Below are positions 37,226-46,055 of a DNA stretch of 64,000 nucleotides, piece after piece (within the stretch, counting starts at the first letter, position 1; every line of letters begins with the position of its first letter). The notes below the pieces were generated by a model, which worked only from the letters and a program-made list of their open reading frames with translations, was not told where the DNA came from and did not search any database. Where the stretch lies: the NCBI GenBank assembly GCA_963776225.1, contig CAVZLL010000004.1, forward strand, positions 186,001 to 250,000, read 5' to 3'. This DNA is from Bog-756 sp963776225 (GTDB lineage: Bacteria > Actinomycetota > Acidimicrobiia > Acidimicrobiales > RAAP-2). A program made the position numbers and the translations under genes.

Positions 37226-38800
37226 TCAGCCTGCGGCGGGGGCATCGACCGGGGGCGCCGGGTCGTCCGCGGCCGCAGCAGGGGAATCGGCGGCGGGGGC
37301 ATCCGCGGTGACGGCTTCGGCCGCGGGAGTCTCCGCGGGGGGAACAGCGGTGGCGGCGTCCTCGACTGGGGCCGCGGCCGCGGCTGGGTCGGCGGGAGAC
37401 TCGGGAGCAGCTGCGTCGGTCGTCGCCGTCGGGGCCGGCGGGGCCGTCGTGCCGCCGTCCTCCGGGCCGCCCTCGGCCGGCCCGTGCTCGGCCACGTAGT
37501 CCGCCCAGGCAGCCTGCGCCTCGGTCTCAGGTGTGAACTCGGCGCCCGCGGCCTCGAAGGGACCCACGTAGTTCCCTTCGGCGTCGTAGGCGTGCTCCCC
37601 GAAGGCCTCGCGGTACTCCTCGGACACCTCGCCCCCCTCGGCGGCCTGCTTGATCGAGAGACTGATCCGCCGGCGCTGGAGGTCGATGTCGATGATCTTG
37701 ACCCAGAGCTCCTCGCCGGGCGTGACCACCTGCTCGGGCAGGTCCACGTGGTGGACGGCCATCTCCGAGATGTGCACGAGACCCTCGATGCCGTCGCCCA
37801 CCTGGACGAACGAGCCGAACGGGACGAGCTTGGTGATCCGCCCGTAGACCAGCTCGCCGACCTGGTGGGAGTTGGCGAACTCCTGCCACGGATCGGTCTG
37901 GGTGGCCTTGAGGGAGAGGCTGATCCGCTCCTTGGAGAGATCCACGTCGAGCACTTCGACCTCGATCTCGTCGCCGACCGACACCACCGACGAGGGGTGG
38001 TCCACGTGCTTCCAGGAGAGCTCGGACACGTGGACGAGGCCGTCCATGCCGCCGAGGTCGACGAAGGCGCCGAAGTTGACCACCGAGGACACCACGCCCC
38101 GCCGCCGCTCGCCCGGCTTGAGGTTGACCAGGAACTCGCCCCGCTGTTCCTTCTGGGTCTCCTCCAGCCACGCCCGGCGCGAGAGGACGACGTTGTTGCG
38201 GTTGCGGTCCAACTCGATGATCTTCGCCTCGATGGTCCGGCCCACGTAGGGCTGCAGCTCGCGCACCCGGCGCAGCTCCACCAGCGAGGCCGGCAGGAAG
38301 CCGCGCAGGCCGATGTCGACGATGAGCCCGCCCTTGACCACCTCGATCACCGGGCCGGTGACCACCTCGTCGGCCTCCTTGAGCTTCTCGATCGTTCCCC
38401 ACGCACGCTCGTACTGGGCTCGCTTCTTGGAGAGGATCAGGCGCCCCTCCTTGTCCTCCTTCTGGAGGACCAGCGCCTCGATGTCCTCGCCGAGCGAGAC
38501 GATCTCGGACGGGTCGACGTCGTTGCGGATGGACAGCTCGCGGACCGGGATCACGCCCTCGGACTTGAAGCCGATGTCGAGCAGGACCTCGTCACGGTCG
38601 ATCTTGACCACGGTGCCCTGGACCAGATCACCGTCCTCGAATTCGACGATGGTTCCGGCCATGGCGTCCTCGAGCGACGCGCCGCCGAGGTCGTCCTCGG
38701 TCACCGGTCTGGGGATGTAGATCCCCTGATCGTCGAAGTGGCCCATGGCCTCGGGGGACAGCAGATCGGTGCCCGCGGGCACGACGTGAGTATCGGTCAT
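37226..38800 (-). CDS. rpsA: 30S ribosomal protein S1
   Basis: A 524-residue protein with four S1/OB-fold RNA-binding repeats (about residues 45-120, 135-205, 222-290 and 307-380). They are visible as GTVVKIDRDEVLLDIGFKSEG, VKGGLIVDIGLRGFLPASL, VNFGAFVDLGGMDGLVHVSE and VPFGSFVQVGDGIEGLVHIS. About 100 acidic, Ala/Pro-rich residues form the tail, as is common in actinobacterial S1. The ATG at 38800 has no clear Shine-Dalgarno sequence, consistent with the unusual rpsA initiation known from other bacteria. It lies 144 nt downstream of polA, a common actinobacterial neighbour. Confidence 0.95.
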   Translation of the reverse strand: MTDTHVVPAGTDLLSPEAMGHFDDQGIYIPRPVTEDDLGGASLEDAMAGTIVEFEDGDLVQGTVVKIDRDEVLLDIGFKSEGVIPVRELSIRNDVDPSEIVSLGEDIEALVLQKEDKEGRLILSKKRAQYERAWGTIEKLKEADEVVTGPVIEVVKGGLIVDIGLRGFLPASLVELRRVRELQPYVGRTIEAKIIELDRNRNNVVLSRRAWLEETQKEQRGEFLVNLKPGERRRGVVSSVVNFGAFVDLGGMDGLVHVSELSWKHVDHPSSVVSVGDEIEVEVLDVDLSKERISLSLKATQTDPWQEFANSHQVGELVYGRITKLVPFGSFVQVGDGIEGLVHISEMAVHHVDLPEQVVTPGEELWVKIIDIDLQRRRISLSIKQAAEGGEVSEEYREAFGEHAYDAEGNYVGPFEAAGAEFTPETEAQAAWADYVAEHGPAEGGPEDGGTTAPPAPTATTDAAAPESPADPAAAAAPVEDAATAVPPAETPAAEAVTADAPAADSPAAAADDPAPPVDAPAAG

Positions 38801-38944
38801 GAAGGTAGGTAGCTCGCTTTCCGGACGGGGTGGGCCGCGTCCGGGGGGATCCCCCGTCGGGCGCGGCCGCAAAGGTACTGGCCACGACGTTGCGGCCGGG
38901 CAGCAATCCTACCCGACCGGTACCGGGCCCCGATCGGGTCCCGG

Positions 38945-41857
38945 TCAGCCCCCCTTCGCCTCGGCCCAGGAGGATCCCCAGGCCATGGCCACCTTGAGGG
39001 GGACCGAGAGCTCGGCGGCACCGGTCATGGCCTGCTCGGTGAGGGAGGCGACCGCGGCCTCCTCGTCGGGGTCCACGTCGACCAGGATCTCGTCGTGCAC
39101 CTGGAGCACCATGTCGGAGGCGAGGCCCCCCGCGTCGAGGCCGGAGTCGAGCCGGACCAGGGCGACCTTGAAGAGGTCGGCGGCCAGTCCCTGGATCCCT
39201 GCGTTCCGTGCCTGACGCTCGGCGGCCTGGCGGACCTGGAAGTTGGTCGAGTGCAGATCGGGCAGCGGGCGGCGGCGGCCGAAGGCGGTGACCGTGTACC
39301 CGCTCTGGCGGGCGTCCGCGACCGCCCGGTCCATGTAGTCGTGGACCGAGGGAAAGGCGTCGAAGAAGGCGGTCAGGATCCCCTGCGCCTCGTCGACTGG
39401 CACCGCCAGCCGTTGGGAGAGGCCGTAGGCCTCCATCCCGTAGGCCAGTCCGTACGAGACCATCTTGGCCGTCGAGCGCTGCTCGGAGGACACCCGGTCC
39501 CGGTCGACCCCGAAGACCCGTGCGGCGACCGTGCGGTGGATGTCCTCACCCGCGGCGAACGCGGCGGTGAGGCCGGGATCCCCGGAGAGGTGCGCGATGG
39601 CCCGCAGCTCGATCTGGTCGTAGTCGGCCACCAGCAGCCTGCGGCCGGCCGACGGCACGAAGGCCTCCCGGAAGCGGCGTCCCTCCTCGGTGCGGACCGG
39701 GATGTTGTGCAGGTTCGGCCGGTCCGAGGAGAGCCTGCCGGTCCGGGCGACGGTCTGCCGGAAGGTGGCGTGGATGCGTCCGTCCTCGGCCACTTCGTCC
39801 GCCAGGTTCTCGCCGTAGGTCGAGCGGAGCTTCTCGACCTCGCGGTACCGGAGCAGGACCTCGACGATCGGGTGCTGTCCCCGGAGGAGCTCGAGGGTCC
39901 TCGCGTCTGTCGAGTAGCCGGTCTTGGTCTTGCGCGCCGGTACGAGGCCCAGCTGCTCGTAGAGGACCGAACGCAGCTGCGGCACCGAGTTCACGTTGAA
40001 CGGACCGCCGGCCAGCTCGTGCATGCTCGACTCGAGGACACGGCACTCGTCGACCAGCCCGGCCGCGATGGCGCGCAGCACCTCGCGATCCACCGGGACG
40101 CCGATCACCTCCATCCGGGCCAGGACGCGCACCAACGGACGCTCCACGTCGACGAAGAGCGCCTCCTCCCCGACCTCGGCCAGCTCGCCGAGGAGCGGCT
40201 GGCGAAGCCGGGCGAGGGTCGCTGCCGACCGGACCCGTTCGAGGACCTCGGCGTCGGCCGGGGCCATCCCTTCCGCCCGGTCCGCCGTCTCGTCGACCGC
40301 CCCCTCGGCGAAGTCGAGGGCGAGGGCACCCTGTCCCGTCCCCGCCGGGTCACCCGGGGCGAGTTCGAGATAGCGGGCAGCCAGGTCGGCGAGGCGGTAC
40401 TGGTCGGTCGAGGGGTCGAGCAGGTACGCGGCGACCGCGGTGTCGAGCGTGAGCCCGGTGATGTCGACGCCGAGCGGCAGGAGCGAGCGCATGAGCTCCT
40501 TGGCGTCGTGGGCGACGACACCGACGCCCTCCGGGCCGAGCTCCGAGGCGAGCGCCGCGAGCACCGCCGCATCGGCGAGCAACGATCCGCCGCCGTCGGC
40601 CGCCGCGCCGAGGTGGACCGACGTGGGGGCGCCCGGAGGGTCGGCCGGGGCGGGTCCGTCGGGCGACGCCGGCTCGACGGCCAGCGCGAGCCCGGTGAGC
40701 TCGGACCGACCCGGATCGCCGGACCACCCTGCCGCCAGCGCCACGTTGCCCGTCCCGGCGCGTGCCGCCTCGAAGAGCACGGAGAGGGCCTCCACGGCCG
40801 CGGCGGGGTCGGCGGGCGTGACCCATTCGGGCGCGTCGAACCACTGCGGGGTGGGCATCGCGGGACGTTCGCCGTCCGCTGCGCCGGCACCCGGGTCGAT
40901 CGGACCCGACCCGCTCGCCGGGGTGCCCAGCAGGCCGTCTGCCATGAGCGACGCGACCCGGGGCCAGACGGTGCGCAGCTCGAGGTCGGCGAAGGTGACC
41001 CGGGCCGTCTCGGCGTCCCAGCCCCCCAGGGTCAGCTGGTCGACGTGCACGTCGAGGGGGACGTCCCGCACCAGCGGGATGACCTCGGCGTTCAACCGGA
41101 CCCGCTTCTCGTGTGAGGCAAGGTTGGCCCGAAGCTTCGGGGAGAGGTCGTCCAGGTGGGCGAACAGCTCGTCGAGCGTCCCGTACTCGTTGATGAGCTT
41201 CGCCGCGGTCTTCTCCCCCACCCCGGGCACCCCGGGGAGGTTGTCCGACTGGTCGCCGCGAAGGGCGGCCAGCAACGGGTACCTGGTCGGCGACACCCCG
41301 GTCCGCTCCTGGATGCCCGCCTCGTCGTAGAGGGCGTAGTCGCTCACCCCCCGACGGTTGTAGAGCACCCGCACGTAGGGGTCTTCGACCAGTTGGTAGG
41401 AGTCCCGGTCGCCCGTCACGATGATCACCGGGTGGCCACGGTCCCGGGCCTCGGTCGCCAGTGTCGCGAGCACGTCGTCCGCTTCGAATCCTTCGCACTC
41501 GATCACCGGGATGGAGAGGGACTCGAGGATCCGACGGATCAGACCGAACTGCGGGAGCAGGTCGGACGGTGTCTCGTCGCGTCCCGCCTTGTAGTCGTCG
41601 ACGATCTCGTCGCGGAACGTGTCGCCGGGGAGGTCGAAGGCGACGGCAAGGCCGGACGGACGGTGGTCCCGGACCAGGTACATCACCATCGAGGCGAAGC
41701 CGTGGACCGCGTTGGTCACGATCCCGTCGGTGGTCACCAGGGTGTCCGGGAGCGCGAAGTACGCCCGGAAGGCAAGGGACATCCCGTCGAGCAGCAGCAG
41801 CGGGCGTTGGTCGGGCGGCGCGGTCTCCGACCCGGCCGGAGGGCGTGTGGCGGGCAT
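38945..41857 (-). CDS. polA: DNA polymerase I
   Basis: A 970-residue repair and Okazaki-fragment-processing polymerase. The 5'-3' exonuclease domain occupies residues about 20-310 (GMSLAFRAYFALP, CEGFEADDVLATLA, GDQSDNLPGVPGVGEKTA). The middle exonuclease-like domain (about 370-580) lacks the DxE acidic residues of the proofreading site, as in mycobacterial PolA. The polymerase domain follows with motif A LLVADYDQIELRAIAHLSG, motif B STAKMVSYGLAYGMEAYGL and motif C VLQVHDEILVDVD. The ATG at 41857 lies 19 nt after the response-regulator stop, so the two are probably co-transcribed. Confidence 0.96.
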   Translation of the reverse strand: MPATRPPAGSETAPPDQRPLLLLDGMSLAFRAYFALPDTLVTTDGIVTNAVHGFASMVMYLVRDHRPSGLAVAFDLPGDTFRDEIVDDYKAGRDETPSDLLPQFGLIRRILESLSIPVIECEGFEADDVLATLATEARDRGHPVIIVTGDRDSYQLVEDPYVRVLYNRRGVSDYALYDEAGIQERTGVSPTRYPLLAALRGDQSDNLPGVPGVGEKTAAKLINEYGTLDELFAHLDDLSPKLRANLASHEKRVRLNAEVIPLVRDVPLDVHVDQLTLGGWDAETARVTFADLELRTVWPRVASLMADGLLGTPASGSGPIDPGAGAADGERPAMPTPQWFDAPEWVTPADPAAAVEALSVLFEAARAGTGNVALAAGWSGDPGRSELTGLALAVEPASPDGPAPADPPGAPTSVHLGAAADGGGSLLADAAVLAALASELGPEGVGVVAHDAKELMRSLLPLGVDITGLTLDTAVAAYLLDPSTDQYRLADLAARYLELAPGDPAGTGQGALALDFAEGAVDETADRAEGMAPADAEVLERVRSAATLARLRQPLLGELAEVGEEALFVDVERPLVRVLARMEVIGVPVDREVLRAIAAGLVDECRVLESSMHELAGGPFNVNSVPQLRSVLYEQLGLVPARKTKTGYSTDARTLELLRGQHPIVEVLLRYREVEKLRSTYGENLADEVAEDGRIHATFRQTVARTGRLSSDRPNLHNIPVRTEEGRRFREAFVPSAGRRLLVADYDQIELRAIAHLSGDPGLTAAFAAGEDIHRTVAARVFGVDRDRVSSEQRSTAKMVSYGLAYGMEAYGLSQRLAVPVDEAQGILTAFFDAFPSVHDYMDRAVADARQSGYTVTAFGRRRPLPDLHSTNFQVRQAAERQARNAGIQGLAADLFKVALVRLDSGLDAGGLASDMVLQVHDEILVDVDPDEEAAVASLTEQAMTGAAELSVPLKVAMAWGSSWAEAKGG

Positions 41858-41876
41858 GACGGTCGTTCGGCCCGGG

Positions 41877-42491
41877 CTACGGGGCGAGTGTGCCGTCGAG
41901 AACCTGCCTGGCCACGTCCACCATCCGAGACCGGGTCCCCATCGCCGTCCGCTGGATGAAGCCGAAGGCGTCCGCCTCGGTCAGGCCGGACCGCTCCATG
42001 AGGACCGCCTTCGCCCCGTCCACGAGGCGGCGGGTCTCGAGCTTGTTCTCCGCCACCGTGTGCTGCCCGACGATCCCGTCGCTCACCGCCCGGCGGGTCT
42101 CCTCGTCGATCGCCCATTCCTGTTCGCAGCGGGCGACCGCCTGGTCGATGGCGGGGATGAGCTCGATCCGCTGGAAGGGCTTGACCAGGTAGGCGACCAC
42201 TCCCGCGTCGCGGGCCTCGTCGATGAGGTTGCGCTGGCTGAACGCGGTCAGGATCAGCACCGCGACCCGCAGGTCGAGATCGCGGATGGCCCGGGCGGCC
42301 TCGAGACCGTCCGCCCCGGGCATCTTGACGTCGAGGATCACCAGGTCCGGCCGGTGCTCGCGCACGAGAGCCACGGCCTGGTCCCCCCGACCGGTCTCCC
42401 CCACGACGTCGTACCCCTCGTCGAGCAGGATCTCCTTCAGGTCCAGGCGGATGATCGCCTCGTCCTCTGCGATGACGACTCGTCTGCTCAT
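41877..42491 (-). CDS. ANTAR-domain response regulator (PdtaR-like)
   Basis: A 204-residue two-component receiver with an RNA-binding output. The receiver shows the acidic EDEAIIRLDL, the phospho-acceptor Asp in VILDVKMPGADGL near residue 55, and the conserved Lys in AYLVKPFQ near 104. The C-terminal ANTAR domain includes AKAVLMERSGLTEADAFGFI, which in homologues binds terminator-antiterminator hairpins. Mycobacterial PdtaR (Rv1626) has the same architecture and pairs with an unlinked PdtaS kinase. No kinase is adjacent here. ATG at 42491 gives the canonical short N-terminus. Confidence 0.92.
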   Translation of the reverse strand: MSRRVVIAEDEAIIRLDLKEILLDEGYDVVGETGRGDQAVALVREHRPDLVILDVKMPGADGLEAARAIRDLDLRVAVLILTAFSQRNLIDEARDAGVVAYLVKPFQRIELIPAIDQAVARCEQEWAIDEETRRAVSDGIVGQHTVAENKLETRRLVDGAKAVLMERSGLTEADAFGFIQRTAMGTRSRMVDVARQVLDGTLAP

Positions 42492-42614
42492 GGTGTCTGG
42501 ACTCCTCGCCGTCGGGGGGACGCCGGCCGTTGGGGGGACGCTGCGAGCGCCTGGTGGTCCGCGGGGCACGCCCCGCCTCGTTCCGTCATCTGTCCACCCG
42601 CAGGGAGCGGTCCC

Positions 42615-42908
42615 TCAACCGGGTCCGATCGTGAGCCGGTCCAGGAGTTCGTCCTGTCGCTTCTCCAGGTCGGCGATCTGCTTGAGCAGCGCCTCGCGGG
42701 TGTGGAGCATGGCGGTCGCGTGGCGGCTGGCCTCGTCGTGTTCCTTGGAGGCCACGGGTGTCTCTGCGACCAGGGCACGGAGGCGCGTGTCGTCGGCGAT
42801 CTCGGTGACCACCACCAACTGCTCCTCGAGCACCGCCAGCTCGCTGCGGGCGCGCCGGAGCCGCTGATGGGCGTCGTTCAGCCGCCGCTCGATGATGGTC
42901 CGATGCAT
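42615..42908 (-). CDS. Small coiled-coil protein of unknown function
   Basis: A 97-residue soluble protein I do not recognise. ATG at 42908 (MHRTIIERRLNDAHQRLRRA) leads into nearly continuous amphipathic helix: EERRL/QLVVVTEI heptads at residues 5-45 and EALLKQIADLEKRQDELLDRL at 72-93, with a more polar hinge (VAETPVASKEHDEASRH) between. This predicts a helical hairpin or coiled-coil dimer. There is no signal peptide, cysteine pair or enzymatic motif. It lies upstream of the ANTAR regulator and polA on the same strand. An alternative open frame covering its antisense strand has no family features. Confidence 0.65.
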   Translation of the reverse strand: MHRTIIERRLNDAHQRLRRARSELAVLEEQLVVVTEIADDTRLRALVAETPVASKEHDEASRHATAMLHTREALLKQIADLEKRQDELLDRLTIGPG

Positions 42909-43021
42909 GGGACGGCAATTGTACGCATCCCCGGCACCGGCCCACACCCGCGGCGTCCCCGACCGACTCCCTCGGGAGGACCACCCGCCACCCGTGCCCA
43001 TGCCGGTCAGGCGCCGTCCGG

Positions 43022-44305
43022 TCAGGCACCGTCCACCGGTACCTCCAGCCGGCGGACGCACCGTCGCCGGACCACCTCTTCCTCCGGCGCGGGGCCCATG
43101 CCGGGCTGGGTCGGCAGGCACGCCTCCAGCGCGCCGTCCGGGTCCCGGCGGTCGGGGGTCACCGCCTGCACCAGGTCCTCGGCCAGATAGGACCGCGCCG
43201 GGCTCAGGTCCCCCGGCCACGAGAACCCGGGGAGGGCGGCCAGCGCGGTGTTCACGCCGCGTGCGTAGCCGGACTCGAACATGCCACCGAGCCAGAGCGG
43301 AGTCGACGACGCCGTGCAGCGGTCGATGGTCTCCAGTGCCGCCGCCACCCCACCGAGGCGGGCCGGTTTGACGCACACCACCGAACAGGCCCCGCTGCGC
43401 ACGGCCCGTTGGACCTGCGACGGGGAGTCGAGGTCCTCGTCCAGACAGATCGGCGTGGCCAGCTGCCGGGCGAGCCTGGCGTGGGCCTCGAGATCGCCGG
43501 GCGGGAGCGGTTGCTCGAGACACAGCAGTCGGTGTCGATCGAGGCGGGCGAGATGGTCGGCGTCCTGCTCGCGGTACGCGCCGTTGGCGTCGACCTGGAT
43601 CAGCAGCGCTGCGGGACCGTTGCGGGTCGGGTGAGACCCCTCGCCGTCGGCCGGTGCCCTCCGACCCAGGGCTGCGACAGCCGCCACCGGCTCCAGGTCC
43701 CATCCGGGTCCGATCTTGAGCTTCAGCCTGGTATACCCCTCGTCGGCCAGGACGGCGACCTCGGTCTTCAGGTCGTCCACCGAGCGCTGCGTCCCCACCA
43801 CGGCTCCCAGCGGTACGCGCCGTCCGGCGACGCCGAGCAGATCGGCCAGCGAGCGACCCTCGCACCGGAGGTGGGCGTCGGCGACCGCCATCTCCAGCGC
43901 GGCGAAGGCCATCGGGTTGCCGCGGGCGCCCGGGAGCTCACCGAGTGCAGCCGTCCCGGGAAGGGTCCCGCCGCGAGCCTGCGCCCGCGCCACCAGTGCG
44001 GGGACCAGCGTGCGGCCGAGGACGTCGAATGCGCCGGGGACGTCCTCGTCGTGATAGGCGGTGTCGCCGAGCGCGGCGCACTCACCCCATCCGTCGACGG
44101 CTCGTGCACCGGTGCGGCACCCGAGCCGGACCAGGAGCAAGGGGCGGTGGCTGTGGGTGCCGACCGACGTGGTCACCGGACGGCGGAAGGGAAGGTCGAT
44201 CCACCAGAGCTCCGCGGAGACCAGGATCGGCGCCGGCCGGGTACCCAGGCCGGCCCACGCCGCCGGGCCCGCCGCGGTCGGTTGGTCCGTGTCGCCCGCG
44301 TCCAC
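43022..44305 (-). CDS. menC: o-Succinylbenzoate synthase (MenC-type enolase superfamily)
   Basis: A 427-residue enolase-superfamily barrel. The capping domain starts at about residue 30. The base pair of lysines lies in RLKLKIGPG near 193, and the metal ligands are the Asp of IQVDANGAY near 240, the Glu of CLEQPLPPG near 262 and the Asp of ICLDEDLDS near 290. CVKPARLGG supplies the second catalytic Lys near 320. This motif set fits MenC, which dehydrates SHCHC to o-succinylbenzoate in menaquinone synthesis. The related N-succinylamino-acid racemases share it. No other men genes are in the window, so the specific reaction is inferred. GTG start at 44305. Confidence 0.8.
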   Translation of the reverse strand: MDAGDTDQPTAAGPAAWAGLGTRPAPILVSAELWWIDLPFRRPVTTSVGTHSHRPLLLVRLGCRTGARAVDGWGECAALGDTAYHDEDVPGAFDVLGRTLVPALVARAQARGGTLPGTAALGELPGARGNPMAFAALEMAVADAHLRCEGRSLADLLGVAGRRVPLGAVVGTQRSVDDLKTEVAVLADEGYTRLKLKIGPGWDLEPVAAVAALGRRAPADGEGSHPTRNGPAALLIQVDANGAYREQDADHLARLDRHRLLCLEQPLPPGDLEAHARLARQLATPICLDEDLDSPSQVQRAVRSGACSVVCVKPARLGGVAAALETIDRCTASSTPLWLGGMFESGYARGVNTALAALPGFSWPGDLSPARSYLAEDLVQAVTPDRRDPDGALEACLPTQPGMGPAPEEEVVRRRCVRRLEVPVDGA

Positions 44306-44389
44306 GGGAGGAGCCTACGGTGTGCGCGTCACTCGACACCCCGATCTCGGGTCGCTCGAAGGGCCGCGGGTAGGCTTCGCCCGCAACCG

Positions 44390-44472
44390 GCCCGGGTGGC
44401 GGAATGGCAGACGCGGTGGACTCAAAATCCACTGTCCGAAAGGGCGTGCGGGTTCGACTCCCGCCCCGGGCA
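44390..44472 (+). tRNA. tRNA-Leu(CAA)
   Basis: Acceptor arms GCCCGGG and CCCGGGC pair. The anticodon stem GTGGA/TCCAC encloses CTCAAAA, giving anticodon CAA. A long variable arm marks a class II tRNA, and the T loop GGTTCGACTCC is canonical. The 3' CCA is not encoded. Its 3' half is a likely phage or island integration site (see the repeat at 44454). Confidence 0.95.
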
Positions 44473-44478
44473 CCGGCC
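44454..44478 (+). repeat. Candidate island attachment site, left copy (tRNA-Leu 3' end)
   Basis: A 25-bp segment covering the T arm, acceptor 3' strand and 6 nt beyond tRNA-Leu(CAA). It matches 61533-61557 at 22 of 25 positions. Both share TCGACTCCC at the left end and GGGCACCGGCC at the right. The three mismatches are in the centre. The pair brackets the atypical region 44.5-61.5 kb. Confidence 0.4.
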
Positions 44479-44583
44479 CTGAGATACGTTCGGGCAGGTC
44501 AGAAGGTTGAGCGCGTCAGACAAAAAGGCATGAAGTGCGGTGTCGGGTCACGAGCGGGTCACAAGCAGTAGAGGGACGGCCGA

Positions 44584-45029
44584 ATGGCGGAAGACAGCTG
44601 GCACTCAGTCGCAGTCCCGATCCTTGAGTTGTGCACGAGCACGGGGGTCAGCTGAGCAACGTCCGGATCGGTACCACCGCGGCTGGAACTGGCCTTGATC
44701 CAAACGACGTCACCGACGCGGTGGAGAGTCTCTGTGCCGCCGGCTATCTCACGGGTCCTCCGCACAAGATGGCGAGCGGAGGCGATGCTCGGCCATGGTT
44801 TCTGGAAGACAGCCCCCTCGGGGAGCGAGGTCTTCGAGTAGTCGGGGCCTGGCCGAGCGATGACCCTTACGAGGTCCTCGACGAGATCCTCCGGCGTCAC
44901 ATCGAGGAGACGACGTCCCCGGAGAGGAAGACAATGCTCCAGGCGGTCCGGGGCAGTCTGGCAGACGTCGGCAAAGCGGTCGCCGCTGGGTTGCTCGTCG
45001 AGCTGGCGAAGGCCGGCGGTCACTTCTAG
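44584..45029 (+). CDS. Hypothetical protein, first gene after the tRNA (apparent frameshift)
   Basis: A reading frame starting at ATG 44584 (MAEDSWHSVAVPILELC) stops after 23 residues. The frame one step over, from about 44631, continues with HEHGGQLSNVRIGTTAAG, LDPNDVTDAVESLCAAGYLTG and an acidic helical C-terminus to 45029. The two parts read as one 148-residue protein if one base is missing near 44629. Otherwise translation could begin at GTG 44631 (132 residues). The first half resembles a small winged-helix-like fold; the rest (DDPYEVLDEILRRHIEETT) is helical. I do not recognise the family. It is convergent with the small gene at 45031. Confidence 0.55.
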
Positions 45030-45030
45030 G

Positions 45031-45231
45031 TCAGGCACCCCCGAGCGGTATGCCCCACGGTTCATCGAGTAGGGCTTGGAAGTCGCCTTCGGGGGTGTCG
45101 CCGTACTCGATCACCTTGTTCAGTAGAGCGATCCCGTCGTGGTAGGCCCTGGACGTTTCAGCGTCGTAATCACGGTCAATGTCCTTGCCGAACCAGCTCG
45201 TCATCTTGCCTGTTGAGACAGCAATGGCCAT
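45031..45231 (-). CDS. Small hypothetical protein
   Basis: A 66-residue acidic soluble protein with no recognised family. ATG at 45231 is preceded by TAGGGAGTC, an acceptable ribosome site. The sequence includes FGKDIDRDYDAETSRAYHD and an amphipathic helix with EGDFQALLDEPWG. Its stop is 1 nt from the convergent gene at 44584-45029. The 200 bp upstream contain a possible further short coding tail ending PEKQYA at 45241, but no credible start or family supports a gene there. Confidence 0.45.
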   Translation of the reverse strand: MAIAVSTGKMTSWFGKDIDRDYDAETSRAYHDGIALLNKVIEYGDTPEGDFQALLDEPWGIPLGGA

Positions 45232-45542
45232 GTTGACTCCCTAGGCGTACTGCTTCTCCGGAGAGTCGAAGCCTCCGGATCCCATGCCCTTCTCGGTCCA
45301 CCGTCGAAATCGACCATCCCCTCCTAGATCTGTGGCGACGTCCGAGCTCGTCCAGCAAGGAATCGTGAATCGTGAAGATCTCCGAAGGATTGGTCCAGGC
45401 CCGCAGGCAAGAGAGCGCGGGGACTCGTCGTGGACTGAGATCACAGGGATGAGCCCCCGGGTGCACTGTTTTGAGGGGCACTACCCGACCGCCGGCTCGA
45501 CACCGGCGGTCGGGTGGAGTGCGTGAAAGGTGGCCTCGACGG
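45232..45542. other. 311-bp spacer with no convincing gene
   Basis: Short open frames occur on both strands, including one of 67 codons on the minus strand ending at 45241 whose last ten residues look coding. None has a good start, length or known motif. The right end contains a strong hairpin (45484-45514), listed separately. Confidence 0.5.
45484..45514. terminator. Strong hairpin downstream of the small secreted-protein gene
   Basis: Perfect 12-bp arms CCCGACCGCCGG (45484-45495) and CCGGCGGTCGGG (45503-45514) with a 7-nt loop. It follows the stop codon of the minus-strand secreted-protein gene by about 28 nt. There is no U-run on either side, as is usual for high-GC actinobacterial terminators. 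Confidence 0.5.
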
Positions 45543-45860
45543 TCAGGCCCGGGACTCCATGTGATCGATCGATGACGACTGGGAATCACCAGTCCCGTCG
45601 CGCCCAGTCGACCCAGGGTCGGACGAGGTTCCAGTGTCCCTGCCGTCACCGCTTGAGTCGGTGCCCTTGTCCGTAGTCGTGTCCCGAGGGTTCTCACGTT
45701 GACCTCGGTCGATGCTGTCTCGACCGGTACCTTCGACAGTGTGGGACACGGCGTGGGTAGCTGCAGAGGCCGAAGCGACCGGCACGGCTGCAACCGCTCC
45801 GAAGCCGACAAGGGCGATGGCTCCGGCGGTGACGAGGCGGGTGATGCGGTTCTTTGACAT
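45543..45860 (-). CDS. Small secreted Ser/Asp/Gly-rich protein (paralogous leader to 48276 gene)
   Basis: A 105-residue exported protein of unknown function. The ATG at 45860 follows AAGGAGAACCCA. Residues 1-34 form a Sec signal peptide (KNRITRLVTAGAIALVGFGA then ASASAA). The mature 70 residues are low-complexity, hydrophilic and rich in Asp, Ser, Thr and Gly with no cysteine. Signal peptide, ribosome site and upstream region all align with those of the gene at 48276, although the mature parts differ. Both genes flank the histidine kinase/response regulator pair and share a palindromic element, so they are probable targets of it. Confidence 0.72.
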   Translation of the reverse strand: MSKNRITRLVTAGAIALVGFGAVAAVPVASASAATHAVSHTVEGTGRDSIDRGQRENPRDTTTDKGTDSSGDGRDTGTSSDPGSTGRDGTGDSQSSSIDHMESRA

Positions 45861-45909
45861 TGGGTTCTCCTTGGTCGTCGGGGTGGTTACCGACGTCAGT
45901 GTGAGCCCT

Positions 45910-45950
45910 GCGCATGAGGCCAACGTTGGAGACCGATGAGAGTCCTCTCA
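45910..45950 (-). promoter_or_regulatory. Conserved promoter/operator block, copy 1
   Basis: The palindrome TGAGAG-TC-CTCTCA (45937-45950) and a perfect second palindrome CCAACGTTGG (45920-45929) lie 76 nt and about 60 nt upstream of the secreted-protein ATG at 45860. The same two elements recur at nearly identical distances before the gene at 48276. The block also abuts the histidine-kinase 5' end, so it may control both directions. Confidence 0.6.
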
Positions 45951-46055
45951 CCTGATCTGCCGTTGGAGACTCTGCACCGTGCCTCTACCGTTGCTCGCCG
46001 GAAGGCGATCCGAGCGCTGATCGATGCGTTGCTCACCTCTGCTAGACCTGGCCAG

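Noticed and set aside
43022..44305. N-succinylamino-acid racemase instead of MenC
   Set aside because: The motif set cannot fully separate the two. MenC is preferred because core menaquinone synthesis is common in actinobacteria. Confidence was lowered rather than changing the call.
45241..45444. A 67-codon minus-strand gene
   Set aside because: Only the last few residues look coding and there is no convincing start.
45936..46055. An extra 40 codons at the start of the histidine kinase
   Set aside because: The shared operator palindrome and different codon use in this stretch argue against coding, although a GGAG site precedes ATG 45936.
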